DNA of 64,000 bases from Proteiniclasticum sp. Lineage in GTDB: Bacteria > Bacillota > Clostridia > Clostridiales > Clostridiaceae. The stretch spans positions 36,023 through 100,022 of the forward strand of contig NZ_DOPX01000008.1 of NCBI RefSeq assembly GCF_003514505.1, in the 5' to 3' direction. Positions 51,625 to 59,579 of the stretch are shown here, in pieces (the stretch's first letter is position 1; each line of letters opens with the position of its first letter). Both the position numbers and the translations under genes were made by a program. The notes under the pieces are model-generated. The model saw only the letters and a program-made list of their open reading frames with translations. It ran no database searches and was not told where the DNA came from.

Positions 51625-52134
51625 ATGGCAGTTGAATTCATCCGTTATTTGGATAAAAGCATCAAGTATCTGCACAGACAAGGCGCGTTCCTGACAGTAA
51701 AAAAGGGAGATGAAATCAATGTGAGCACTATCAGCTGGGGCAACATCGGTTTTGAATGGGGTCGTCCTGTTTTCACGATTCTTGTTAGAAGCTCAAGACA
51801 TAATCATACACTGCTCCAGGACAACACTGAGTTTACAGTATCGATACCTACCACTTCCACAATGAAGAAAGCACTGAATGCAGTTGGGACAGTTTCAGGT
51901 AGAGATACGGATAAATGGTCCATCGCAAACATTACACAGTACAAAGCAAAAACAATGGAGACCCCTGTAGTAAAGGAAGCGAATATCTTCTATGAGTGTA
52001 AAATTATTTACAATCATAAGGTGGATCCAAAGCTTCTTCGTGGGGATGTTGATACCACAAGCTACATGGATGGGGACTATCATGAGATATTTTATGGAGA
52101 AATTGTTTCTTCCTACACAAAAGATGATCTATAA
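51625..52134 (+). CDS. flavin reductase-like (split-barrel FMN-binding) protein
   Basis: 169-aa protein of the flavin-reductase-like split-barrel family. VSTISWGNIGFEWGRPVFTI and LVRSSRHNHTLLQDNTEFTVS resemble the FMN-binding strands. Members reduce flavins or act as small redox proteins. The start is ATG 51625 (MAVEFIRYLDKS) behind GGAGGT; an in-frame extension back to 51457 runs through the suf terminator and is rejected. It is followed after 18 bases by the PHP gene. Confidence 0.88.
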   Translation: MAVEFIRYLDKSIKYLHRQGAFLTVKKGDEINVSTISWGNIGFEWGRPVFTILVRSSRHNHTLLQDNTEFTVSIPTTSTMKKALNAVGTVSGRDTDKWSIANITQYKAKTMETPVVKEANIFYECKIIYNHKVDPKLLRGDVDTTSYMDGDYHEIFYGEIVSSYTKDDL

Positions 52135-52152
52135 ATCAAAGGATGAGTATAA

Positions 52153-52920
52153 ATGATTTTTGATACACATATGCACACTGAGTTTTCTTTTGATTCCAAT
52201 GAGAAAATCGAAAGACTTCTGGAAGCTTCAGAAAAGAAAAATCTGGGCATTATTACTACTGAGCATAAGGACCTGAACTATGAGGAAGTCGGCGGATTTC
52301 CCATTGACTTCAATGTGGATGAGTATTTCGAAGCATATGAAAAACATAGAAGCGACCGCTACCTTATGGGGATTGAAATGGGCTTGGACCAACGCTATAC
52401 GGGTGAGCTCAAAAAGATTGCAGACTCTTACGAGTTTGATATGATCATTGGGTCCCTTCATACCATGAAGGGGTTCAATCTCTCTTCCCGAAAGTATCTG
52501 AGAACAGTGGAGGAGCGTGTGTTCTACAAAGAATACCTGCTTTATGCAAAAGACATGATCAAGGAGAATTTCTTTATCAACTCCTTTGCGCATTTTGATT
52601 ATCCGACAAGGTATTCACCTTATAAAGAGCTGAAGTATGAGGACTATCCAGAGGAGTTTAAAGCACTCTTCCAAACCATGGTCCAACAGGACGTTACTTT
52701 GGAGATGAATCTGAAGCGTCCATTGACAGGAGATGTCCTTGACTCCTTCAGAAGTGTTTTTAAAGGGTATTATGATTGCGGCGGGCGTTTTGTCACCTTG
52801 GCTTCTGATGCACATTCAGCAGAAGATATCGGGAGAAACTTTGAAGAAGCTCAGCAACTCGTAGATGATATTGGATTAAAGATTTGTTATTATAAGAGAA
52901 GAAAGCGGATAACAGACTAG
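52153..52920 (+). CDS. PHP-domain phosphatase, histidinol-phosphatase-like
   Basis: 255-aa metal-dependent PHP phosphoesterase. The metal-ligand motifs are DTHMHTEFSFDS, IITTEHKD, GIEMGLD, IIGSLHTM, INSFAHFDYP and TLASDAHSAEDIG, in HisJ order. HisJ makes histidinol, but there is no histidine gene nearby, so another phosphate ester is possible. ATG 52153 follows AAGGATGAG. Confidence 0.88.
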   Translation: MIFDTHMHTEFSFDSNEKIERLLEASEKKNLGIITTEHKDLNYEEVGGFPIDFNVDEYFEAYEKHRSDRYLMGIEMGLDQRYTGELKKIADSYEFDMIIGSLHTMKGFNLSSRKYLRTVEERVFYKEYLLYAKDMIKENFFINSFAHFDYPTRYSPYKELKYEDYPEEFKALFQTMVQQDVTLEMNLKRPLTGDVLDSFRSVFKGYYDCGGRFVTLASDAHSAEDIGRNFEEAQQLVDDIGLKICYYKRRKRITD

Positions 52921-52945
52921 AATTTGCAAATACCGGAAAAAGAAG

Positions 52946-53395
52946 GTGATTCTCATCAAACAAAGCAAAATTGTCTTAAATGAGTTATTAGTGGATCTTT
53001 TTCATGATATTCTTGAGATTGAGGAAAAATCACTCCGAGATAATGGGAGTGATTTGACCATGACCGAAATGCATACCATCCATGCGGTGGGAGATGACCG
53101 CCCTAGAACCATGTCAGAGGTTGCAAAGGATCTCAATATTACCATGGGTACACTAACAACGGGGATCGATAAGCTGATCAAGAAAGGTTATGTGATCCGA
53201 AAGAGGACTGAGGAAGATAAAAGAGTGGTACTTGTAGAGCTGACGGAAAAAGGAATCGAAGCAAAGAAAATGCACGATGAGTTTCACCAGGATATGATAC
53301 GCAGTGTCATCGACAGCTTGGATGGTGATGAAGAGAGTATACTCACCGAAGCATTGAAGAAACTGATACAGTTTTTTCAGGAAAAATATCACTGA
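52946..53395 (+). CDS. MarR family transcriptional regulator
   Basis: 149-aa winged helix-turn-helix regulator. Helices ELLVDLFHDILEIEEKSLRD, recognition region MSEVAKDLNITMGTLTTGID, wing KRTEEDKRVVLVELTEKG. The pattern is close to FabT, the MarR-type repressor of fatty-acid synthesis genes, but no fab gene is in the window. The GTG at 52946 is the only upstream start I can see and its ribosome site is weak, so the exact N terminus is uncertain. Confidence 0.88.
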   Translation: MILIKQSKIVLNELLVDLFHDILEIEEKSLRDNGSDLTMTEMHTIHAVGDDRPRTMSEVAKDLNITMGTLTTGIDKLIKKGYVIRKRTEEDKRVVLVELTEKGIEAKKMHDEFHQDMIRSVIDSLDGDEESILTEALKKLIQFFQEKYH

Positions 53396-53420
53396 TAAGA
53401 ATATTTATTTTTAGGAGTAG

Positions 53421-53455
53421 TAGGGAAAAGCGTGCTTTTCCCTATTGTTATAGGG
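53421..53455 (+). promoter_or_regulatory. alternative hairpins before the phosphatase gene
   Basis: TAGGGAAAAG (53421-53430) pairs with CTTTTCCCTA (53435-53444), a terminator-like stem. The overlapping CCCTAT (53440-53445) can instead pair with ATAGGG (53450-53455), covering part of the ribosome site GGGAGG. The two folds exclude one another. Either a weak terminator or a switch. Confidence 0.35.
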
Positions 53456-53465
53456 AGGTTATTTT

Positions 53466-54095
53466 TTGGAAATTATTTTTGTAAGGCATGGGGAGTCCGA
53501 AGCAAATCTGTTGGAACTGATGTATGGCTCCAGTGATTATGGACTCACTGATAGAGGGAGAACTCAGGCGAAAAAAGCGGGAGAGATTTTGAACTCCATG
53601 GGATATCATCCGGATCGCATCATTGTTTCTTCACTGAAAAGAACCCATGAAACACTAGAGAGTATGGGCTTTTCTGTAGGAGAAGCATTCAGGGACAGCC
53701 GTCTGGACGAAAGACATTTGGGAGACTTGGAGGGACTTGAGTTCAGACACATCCATAAAGAGTATCCGAATCTATTCAAAGAGTGGAATGAAGACTGGCT
53801 TCATTATAAGCCCGGAGGTGGAGAAAGCCATCTGGAGTTCCAGACTAGAGTACGCTCATTTCTTACGGAGCTTCTGGATTCCCATGAAGACGGAGAGAAG
53901 ATACTGGCGGTGTGTCATGGTGGCACCATGAAGACAATTTTTTCGGAAATTTTTCAGTATGAAGAAGAGCATTTCTTTACGCTGGAAGTCTACAACTGCT
54001 CACTGATGAGATTCAGGAAAGGGGAAAAAGGCTTAATCTTTGATGCCCTTTACAATGTGGATGACTTTGTCCAAAGAGGTGTGGAAAACCCATGA
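53466..54095 (+). CDS. histidine phosphatase family protein
   Basis: 209-aa phosphoglycerate-mutase-like phosphatase. IFVRHGESEANL carries the catalytic histidine of the RHG motif; ERHLGDLEG and AVCHGGTMKTIF carry the second histidine. Substrates of this family vary widely (alpha-ribazole phosphate, phosphosugars, phosphoserine). The start is TTG 53466 after GGGAGG. The stop overlaps aroD by ATGA, so the two are coupled. Confidence 0.9.
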   Translation: MEIIFVRHGESEANLLELMYGSSDYGLTDRGRTQAKKAGEILNSMGYHPDRIIVSSLKRTHETLESMGFSVGEAFRDSRLDERHLGDLEGLEFRHIHKEYPNLFKEWNEDWLHYKPGGGESHLEFQTRVRSFLTELLDSHEDGEKILAVCHGGTMKTIFSEIFQYEEEHFFTLEVYNCSLMRFRKGEKGLIFDALYNVDDFVQRGVENP

Positions 54096-54865
54096 AGAGA
54101 AAATCATGCGGGAACATCGTGCTTGAAGACGGAAGCTTTCACATATGTGCAACGTTGACTTCTGGAACGATTCATAGTCTCAAGAAGGATCTTCAGGATC
54201 TTACAATAAATGAGCCTGCTGTTATAGAGTGGCGAGCGGATTATTTAATGGAAAACCTCACAGAAGAGAATATTGTTGAGGGGCTGATGCTGATCCGAAA
54301 AACCCACTCCAGAACCCCACTGATTTTCACCTTAAGAAAAGAGAGTGAAGGGGGCGTTTGGGGTCTTACAGAAGAAGAACTTTATCGGCTACGCCTCTGT
54401 GCCGCTGAGACGGGGCTTTTGGATCTCATGGATATTGAGATGTCTTCACTGCTAACAGATTCTGAGAAGGTATTCTCCTACGAGTCTTTGATCCGGTCCT
54501 TGAAGTCAAGGAGAATGCTTCTCATTCTTTCGTATCATGATTTTACCGGAGTACCAGATCAGGATGCGCTGATCCAAATGGTTCAAAAGATGACGGAAGA
54601 AGATGCAGACATTACAAAGATTGCTGTGATGGTTATGGGAGAAGAGGATATGAACCTCTTAAAAGAAGTATCAGCAAGACTTAGAGAAGAACCTGGGGTA
54701 CCACATATTCTTATTGGCATGGGAGAGTTGGGGGTGGAAACCCGATATAACAAGAAAGATTTTTCCAGTGTGCTCACCTATGCCTATGTGGGAGAAAAAT
54801 CTTCACCAGGGCAGATTTCAATAACAGATCTGAAACATCTTTTAGAGATAAACAAAGGAGAATAA
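54092..54865 (+). CDS. aroD: 3-dehydroquinate dehydratase, type I
   Basis: 257-aa Schiff-base dehydratase of the shikimate pathway, 3-dehydroquinate to 3-dehydroshikimate. The active-site set is complete by my count: Glu46 and Arg48 in IEWRADY, Arg82 in FTLRKESEGG, His149 in SYHDF, the Schiff-base Lys176 in ITKIAVM, Arg218 in ETRYN, and Gln241 in SSPGQI. ATG 54092 overlaps the phosphatase stop. Its downstream neighbour starts one base after the stop. No other shikimate gene is in the window. Confidence 0.95.
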   Translation: MKRKSCGNIVLEDGSFHICATLTSGTIHSLKKDLQDLTINEPAVIEWRADYLMENLTEENIVEGLMLIRKTHSRTPLIFTLRKESEGGVWGLTEEELYRLRLCAAETGLLDLMDIEMSSLLTDSEKVFSYESLIRSLKSRRMLLILSYHDFTGVPDQDALIQMVQKMTEEDADITKIAVMVMGEEDMNLLKEVSARLREEPGVPHILIGMGELGVETRYNKKDFSSVLTYAYVGEKSSPGQISITDLKHLLEINKGE

Positions 54866-54866
54866 A

Positions 54867-57314
54867 ATGAGTACAATCCATGATCTTCTGCAGAAAATGA
54901 CTTTAAAGGAAAAAATCAGTATCACCAGCGGATTTGACACGTGGAGACTGAAGGGGTTTGAATCGCTTGGTATTCCGAAGATTACAGTGTGTGATGGTCC
55001 TCATGGGCTGAGGCACCAGGAGGAGGGACAGGACCACCTGGGCATCAATGAAAGCAACCCTTCCACCTGTTTTCCGCCTGCCTGTCTATCTGCGGCTTCC
55101 TTCGATGAAGATCTTCTGTTTGAAATGGGACAGGCCATCGGATTTGAAGCGCTCAGTCAGAATGTGCAGGTGGTGCTTGGTCCTGGCGTGAATATAAAAA
55201 GGAATCCGCTTTGCGGAAGGAATTTTGAGTATTTTTCTGAGGACCCTGTGCTGGCTGGGAAAATGGCAGCAGGGTGGATCAAAGGTGTGCAGTCTATGGG
55301 TGTAGGGACAAGTCTTAAACACTTCGCTTTGAACAGTCAAGAACTGAACCGGATGAAGTCTGACAGTATCACCGATGAGAAAGCGAAGTTTGACATCTAT
55401 CTGAAAGCCTTTGAGATTCCGCTGAAAACAGCGGGTCCTATGACTGTAATGGGATCCTATAACCTGGTGGATGGCATCTATGCTAGTGAGAACAAGTGGC
55501 TTATAGAAGAAGTGCTGAGAAATAAATTTGGATTTCAAGGTCTCCTTATGACGGACTGGGGAGCAATGAATGATAAGATCTCTTCATTGATGGCAGGACT
55601 TGATCTGGAGATGCCTGGTAGTTCAGGATATTTTGATGAGGAACTGGAAGAAGCCATCAAAGACGGAAGGCTTAAAGAGGCGTATCTTGATCAAGCGGTC
55701 ATCAGAATTCTTCAGCTCATTACGACAGTAACGGAAGAACGACAAAAAGCTCTGGCGTCTGTAGGTCCACTGGTGAAATCATCTGTTGATATAGAGAAAC
55801 ATCATGGTCTTGCAAAAAAAATCGCCATGGAGTCTATGATTCTTCTTAAAAATGATAGAAAAACCCTTCCGGTTTCTGAAAATACGGACAGAGCGATCTA
55901 TCTGGTGGGTGCACTTGCTAAATATCCAAGGTATCAAGGGGCTGGTAGCTCCCACATCAATCCCTACAAGGTCACATCTCTTCTGGAAAGTCTTGAGAAA
56001 GAAGCACTCAAGATGCAGTATTTTGAAGGGTACTCCCTTGGCTCAGATGAAATTCTTGATGAAACGGAAGAACTGATCCAGACACTCAAGAAAGATGATG
56101 TGGTGATTATTGCAGCAGGACTGCCAGACTCTTATGAATCAGAAGGATTTGACCGAAAGCATATGAGGCTGCCTGAAAACCAGAACGCACTGATCCGATC
56201 CATTGGAGCGAAGTCAGACCATGTGGTTGTAGTTCTTTTTGGAGGTTCACCTGTGGAATTGCCTTGGCTGGATAATATTTCTTCTTTACTGCATGCCTAT
56301 CTACCAGGTCAAGCTGGGGGAGAAGCCGTGACTGATCTTTTATTGGGACGCCATAACCCTTCAGGGAAACTTCCTGAAACATATCCTCTCCAGTATGAAG
56401 ATCACATCACCTCACCATACTATGGGAAGGATCCTTACCTTGCTCCTTATCTTGAAGGTATTTACGTAGGGTACCGTTACTTTGATAAAGCCAATAGGAG
56501 AGTTCAGTTTCCATTTGGACATGGTTTATCTTATACTACATTCAGTTTTTCCAGATTATCCATAAACCGGTCTACCATTGATTTTAACGAAGACAAGGCA
56601 GTTGAAGTGCGTTTTTATGTGAAGAACATAGGGGAAAGAGCTGGCAAAGAGGTCTGTCAGCTGTATCTTGCGAGGAAAGGAAGTCCATCCTACAGGGTCG
56701 ATAAAGCCTTGAAAGCTTTCTGCAAGATCAAACTGGAACCTGGGGAAGAGAAAGAAATATTGATGGTGCTCCATGAAGATGAGTTCAAGGAATATGACCT
56801 GAATCAGAAGAAAGAGGTCCTTTATGGCGGTGAGTATATCCTTTATGTCGGCAGCTCTTCTCAGGAACTTCCATTAAGTGCTTCTCTAGAAATTAAAAGT
56901 TCTGTTTTAGACACCTTTGAAGCACCTGCTTTCTATATGGATGTGAAAGGTGCGCCAGAACCTGAACAGTTTGAGACGCTAATTGGGAGAAAACTCCCTG
57001 TGATGGGACCTAGCAAGCCATTTACCGTCAACCATACACTGGAAGAGATGAAAGATGTCCCTCAGATGAAATATCTCATAAGAAAACTGGAAGGAGTGCT
57101 ACGGAAGGCTTCAGGGGCCACCAGTGACAATGATGATGCGTACCGTGTAATGCATGCGATGTTTATGCAGACTCCAATCAAAAGGTTATCTCTTGTGGCA
57201 CCGGATAAAATGCCGAAGCATCTGGGAGAAACTTTGGTTCATGTCGCCAATGGGCGCTTTCTAAAAGGGCTCCAGTCGGCTTTAAAAAGAAAGTCTACAA
57301 TCGATCATCCATAA
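54867..57314 (+). CDS. glycoside hydrolase family 3 beta-glucosidase-like enzyme
   Basis: 815-aa GH3 enzyme without signal peptide, so cytoplasmic. TIM-barrel domain with VCDGPHGLRHQ, LGPGVNIKRNPLCGRNFEYF, KHFALNSQELNR and the nucleophile Asp in LLMTDWGAM (about residue 231). Alpha/beta sandwich with GAGSSHINPYKV and AAGLPDSYESEGFDR. C-terminal fibronectin-III-like domain (about 570-670), then a tail of about 140 residues. It probably hydrolyses imported beta-glucosides. ATG 54867 follows AAAGGAGA, one base after aroD, so it is in that operon, an unusual pairing. Confidence 0.93.
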   Translation: MSTIHDLLQKMTLKEKISITSGFDTWRLKGFESLGIPKITVCDGPHGLRHQEEGQDHLGINESNPSTCFPPACLSAASFDEDLLFEMGQAIGFEALSQNVQVVLGPGVNIKRNPLCGRNFEYFSEDPVLAGKMAAGWIKGVQSMGVGTSLKHFALNSQELNRMKSDSITDEKAKFDIYLKAFEIPLKTAGPMTVMGSYNLVDGIYASENKWLIEEVLRNKFGFQGLLMTDWGAMNDKISSLMAGLDLEMPGSSGYFDEELEEAIKDGRLKEAYLDQAVIRILQLITTVTEERQKALASVGPLVKSSVDIEKHHGLAKKIAMESMILLKNDRKTLPVSENTDRAIYLVGALAKYPRYQGAGSSHINPYKVTSLLESLEKEALKMQYFEGYSLGSDEILDETEELIQTLKKDDVVIIAAGLPDSYESEGFDRKHMRLPENQNALIRSIGAKSDHVVVVLFGGSPVELPWLDNISSLLHAYLPGQAGGEAVTDLLLGRHNPSGKLPETYPLQYEDHITSPYYGKDPYLAPYLEGIYVGYRYFDKANRRVQFPFGHGLSYTTFSFSRLSINRSTIDFNEDKAVEVRFYVKNIGERAGKEVCQLYLARKGSPSYRVDKALKAFCKIKLEPGEEKEILMVLHEDEFKEYDLNQKKEVLYGGEYILYVGSSSQELPLSASLEIKSSVLDTFEAPAFYMDVKGAPEPEQFETLIGRKLPVMGPSKPFTVNHTLEEMKDVPQMKYLIRKLEGVLRKASGATSDNDDAYRVMHAMFMQTPIKRLSLVAPDKMPKHLGETLVHVANGRFLKGLQSALKRKSTIDHP

Positions 57315-57356
57315 AAAAAACAGTCATCGCCAGATCATGGACGATGACTGTTTTTT
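57313..57356. terminator. bidirectional terminator
   Basis: An A-run plus CAGTCATCG (57321-57329) pairs with CGATGACTG (57342-57350) plus TTTTTT. It serves the GH3 gene and the convergent small gene. Confidence 0.88.
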
Positions 57357-57591
57357 ACTCTTTGGGCTGATCTGAAGGTATACTGCTATCACTTCCTGGC
57401 TCTGAATGCTCTTCTTCAAACTTCTTTGCTTCTTTCGCAAGTTCAAGAGCTTTTTTGCGTTTTTCCTTCAGTTCTTTTCTCTTTTTCTTCTGATAATCAA
57501 AATTTGGTTTGTAGACCAGATACAACCCAGAAACAGCACCTATGTAGATTAGTAGGCCTACCAACAGTGCGATATAAAATTTCGTCTCCAT
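57355..57591 (-). CDS. small single-span membrane protein
   Basis: 78-aa protein: one hydrophobic helix at about residues 4-26 (FYIALLVGLLIYIGAVSGLY), then a Lys/Glu-rich helical stretch (about 35-65, coiled-coil-like) and an acidic Ser/Pro tail. I do not recognise the family. ATG at 57591 follows AAGGTG on the minus strand; the GTG at 57600 lies in that site. It converges with the GH3 gene and diverges from rarA. A minus-strand TATAAT lies at 57708-57703. Confidence 0.78.
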   Translation of the reverse strand: METKFYIALLVGLLIYIGAVSGLYLVYKPNFDYQKKKRKELKEKRKKALELAKEAKKFEEEHSEPGSDSSIPSDQPKE

Positions 57592-57751
57592 GGGGATCAC
57601 CTTTCAGAATGATCGTATAGTGAAAACATGATCATTCATCCTTTCTTTCATGTTCTTGCCTCATGGCAGGAATGTTACGTTGCAGCAAAGTTTTCTTGAT
57701 TTATTATAGCACTGTTTTCCACTGGTGATGAAGTCCATTATTGAAGAAACA

Positions 57752-57760
57752 TGGTATAAT
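57752..57760 (+). promoter_or_regulatory. extended -10 promoter for rarA
   Basis: TGGTATAAT is a perfect extended -10; no clear -35 is needed. It lies 24 bases before the rarA start. Confidence 0.55.
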
Positions 57761-57783
57761 CTGATAAGGTGGTGAGTATTTTT

Positions 57784-59055
57784 ATGGAACCTTTAGCCAG
57801 TCTTTTGAGACCTAAAACATTAGGGGAAGTATTGGGCCAGAGTCACCTGATTGGAGAAGGAAAACTTCTGACCAGTATGGTGAAGAGCAATACGTTGATG
57901 AATATGATTTTTTATGGTCCTCCTGGAATAGGAAAAACGACCGTTGCAAGACTCCTTGCGGATCTGACAGACAGGAAGTTCATTGCGCTGAATGCTTCAA
58001 CGGATTCTCTGAAAGATGTGAAGAACGCTCTTGAAGAGCTGAATATGTTTATGGGCCAAAAAGGCCTGTTACTGTATATTGATGAGATTCATCTTTTCAA
58101 CAGAAGAAATCAGCAGATTCTTCTGGATTATATGGAAAGCGGTAGAGTGATTCTAATTGGTTCGACAACAGAAAATCCCCATTTTGCTGTTTTTAAAGCG
58201 CTTGTGAGCAGGTCAATTATTGTGGAGTTCAAACCTCTGTCCTTTCAGGAGATCATAGAAGGCCTTGAGAGGGGGATTTTGTTTTACAAGGAAAACCATA
58301 AGGTGGAATCGATAGAGGTCTCTGAAGGTGTTTTAAGAGCTCTAGCAAGCCTTTCAGGTGGAGACATGAGGAAAGGGCTGAATAATCTTGAACTTCTTTT
58401 CCTGGCCAAAGAGCGATTGAACCAGAAAGTGCTTCAGATAACAGAAGAAGATGCCGAGAGAATTCTTCAGCGGAAGATGATCAACTTTGATTTGGATGGA
58501 GACGAGCATTATGATCTTCTCAGTGCATTCCAGAAATCCATTAGGGGCAGTGATGAAAATGCAGCGCTGCTTTACCTTGCAATGCTTCTGAAAGGAGGAG
58601 ATCTGATTTCTGTAAACCGGAGACTTCTTGTCATTGCAGCCGAAGATATTGGTCTTGCGAATCCTCAGGCAATTGCCATAGTGAAGGCCTGTACAGACGC
58701 AGCTCTTGTATTGGGGCTTCCTGAAGCGCGGATTCCGCTGGCGCAAGCAGTCTTGCTCCTTGCCACTTCACCAAAGTCCAATTCCGTTGTGACTGCTGTG
58801 GATGCTGCCAATGGAGCACTGGAGTCTGCAACTTCCCTGGAGATTCCAGCTCATTTGAGGGATGGACATTATGAAGGCGCCAAAGCCATGGGAAGAATGC
58901 AGAAATATAAGTATCCTCATGCATTTAAGAATAATTATGTGAAACAGGAGTATTTGCCAAAAGAATTGCGTCATAAGCAGTTTTATGAGCCTGGAGCCAA
59001 TAAATACGAAGAAGCTACAAGGGCATACTGGAAGCAGATCAAGGAAGAAAAGTGA
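57784..59055 (+). CDS. rarA: replication-associated recombination protein A (RarA/MgsA)
   Basis: 423-aa clamp-loader-like AAA+ ATPase acting at stalled forks. Walker A is FYGPPGIGKTTVARLLADL (about residue 45), Walker B LLYIDEIHLFNRRNQ, sensor 1 IGSTTENPHF. The C-terminal helical tetramerisation part has SVNRRLLVIAAEDIGLANPQ and the end motif RHKQFYEPGANKYE. I start at ATG 57784 behind AAGGTGG; GTG 57769 overlaps that site. Confidence 0.95.
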   Translation: MEPLASLLRPKTLGEVLGQSHLIGEGKLLTSMVKSNTLMNMIFYGPPGIGKTTVARLLADLTDRKFIALNASTDSLKDVKNALEELNMFMGQKGLLLYIDEIHLFNRRNQQILLDYMESGRVILIGSTTENPHFAVFKALVSRSIIVEFKPLSFQEIIEGLERGILFYKENHKVESIEVSEGVLRALASLSGGDMRKGLNNLELLFLAKERLNQKVLQITEEDAERILQRKMINFDLDGDEHYDLLSAFQKSIRGSDENAALLYLAMLLKGGDLISVNRRLLVIAAEDIGLANPQAIAIVKACTDAALVLGLPEARIPLAQAVLLLATSPKSNSVVTAVDAANGALESATSLEIPAHLRDGHYEGAKAMGRMQKYKYPHAFKNNYVKQEYLPKELRHKQFYEPGANKYEEATRAYWKQIKEEK

Positions 59056-59063
59056 TCTTTTAA

Positions 59064-59088
59064 AAAGTTGACACTTTTAGTCGGAATT
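59064..59088 (+). promoter_or_regulatory. candidate IscR-type operator on the iscR promoter
   Basis: Compared with the E. coli type-1 IscR site (ATASYYGACTRWWWYAGTCRRSTAT), the central 17 positions match at 15, from TTGAC at 59068-59072 to TAGTCGG at 59078-59084; over all 25 positions I count 19. It covers the -35 box and spacer, so binding should block the promoter. Confidence 0.55.
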
Positions 59089-59096
59089 GATACAAT
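59068..59096 (+). promoter_or_regulatory. strong promoter for iscR-iscS-mnmA
   Basis: TTGACA at 59068-59073, 17 bases, TACAAT at 59091-59096. Confidence 0.8.
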
Positions 59097-59126
59097 TTAT
59101 GGATGATAAGCCTTGGAGGTGTAACA

Positions 59127-59579
59127 TTGAAACTTTCAACAAAAGGAAGATACGGAGTAAAAGCGATGATGGATCTGGCGGTTCATTATGGTGAGCTACC
59201 AATCTCAATTAAAAGCATCTCAGAACGTCAGGGAATTTCTGAGTATTATCTGGAGCAGCTTTTCGCGCCTTTAAGAAGAGCAAAACTTGTGAAGAGTGTA
59301 CGAGGTGCTCAAGGAGGATATATCTTGAATAAACTGCCTAAAGACATCACGATTCTTGAAATCATGGATGTGCTGGAAGGGCCGGTGGAGATTTCTGAGT
59401 GTCTCACCAATGATGAGTGTGATTATCTTGATATTTGTGCAACAAGAGTACTGTGGAGAAAAATCAGAGACTCCATCAATTCTGTCATGGCAGGCATCAC
59501 ACTTCAGGATATGCTGAACGACTATAAGTCCATGCAGGCAACCCCAATCAACGAAAGGATTTTCATTCATGAGCAGTAG
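59127..59579 (+). CDS. iscR: Rrf2 family Fe-S-sensing regulator IscR
   Basis: 150-aa winged-helix regulator. KLSTKGRYGVKAMMDLAVHY and ISERQGISEYYLEQLFAPLR form the helix-turn-helix, and VRGAQGGYIL the wing. The cluster-binding cysteines are Cys92, Cys98 and Cys104, the same spacing and numbering as E. coli IscR, so it should carry a [2Fe-2S] cluster. TTG 59127 is 7 bases after GGAGG; upstream in-frame starts overlap that site. It overlaps iscS by 11 bases and has a matching operator upstream. Confidence 0.93.
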   Translation: MKLSTKGRYGVKAMMDLAVHYGELPISIKSISERQGISEYYLEQLFAPLRRAKLVKSVRGAQGGYILNKLPKDITILEIMDVLEGPVEISECLTNDECDYLDICATRVLWRKIRDSINSVMAGITLQDMLNDYKSMQATPINERIFIHEQ

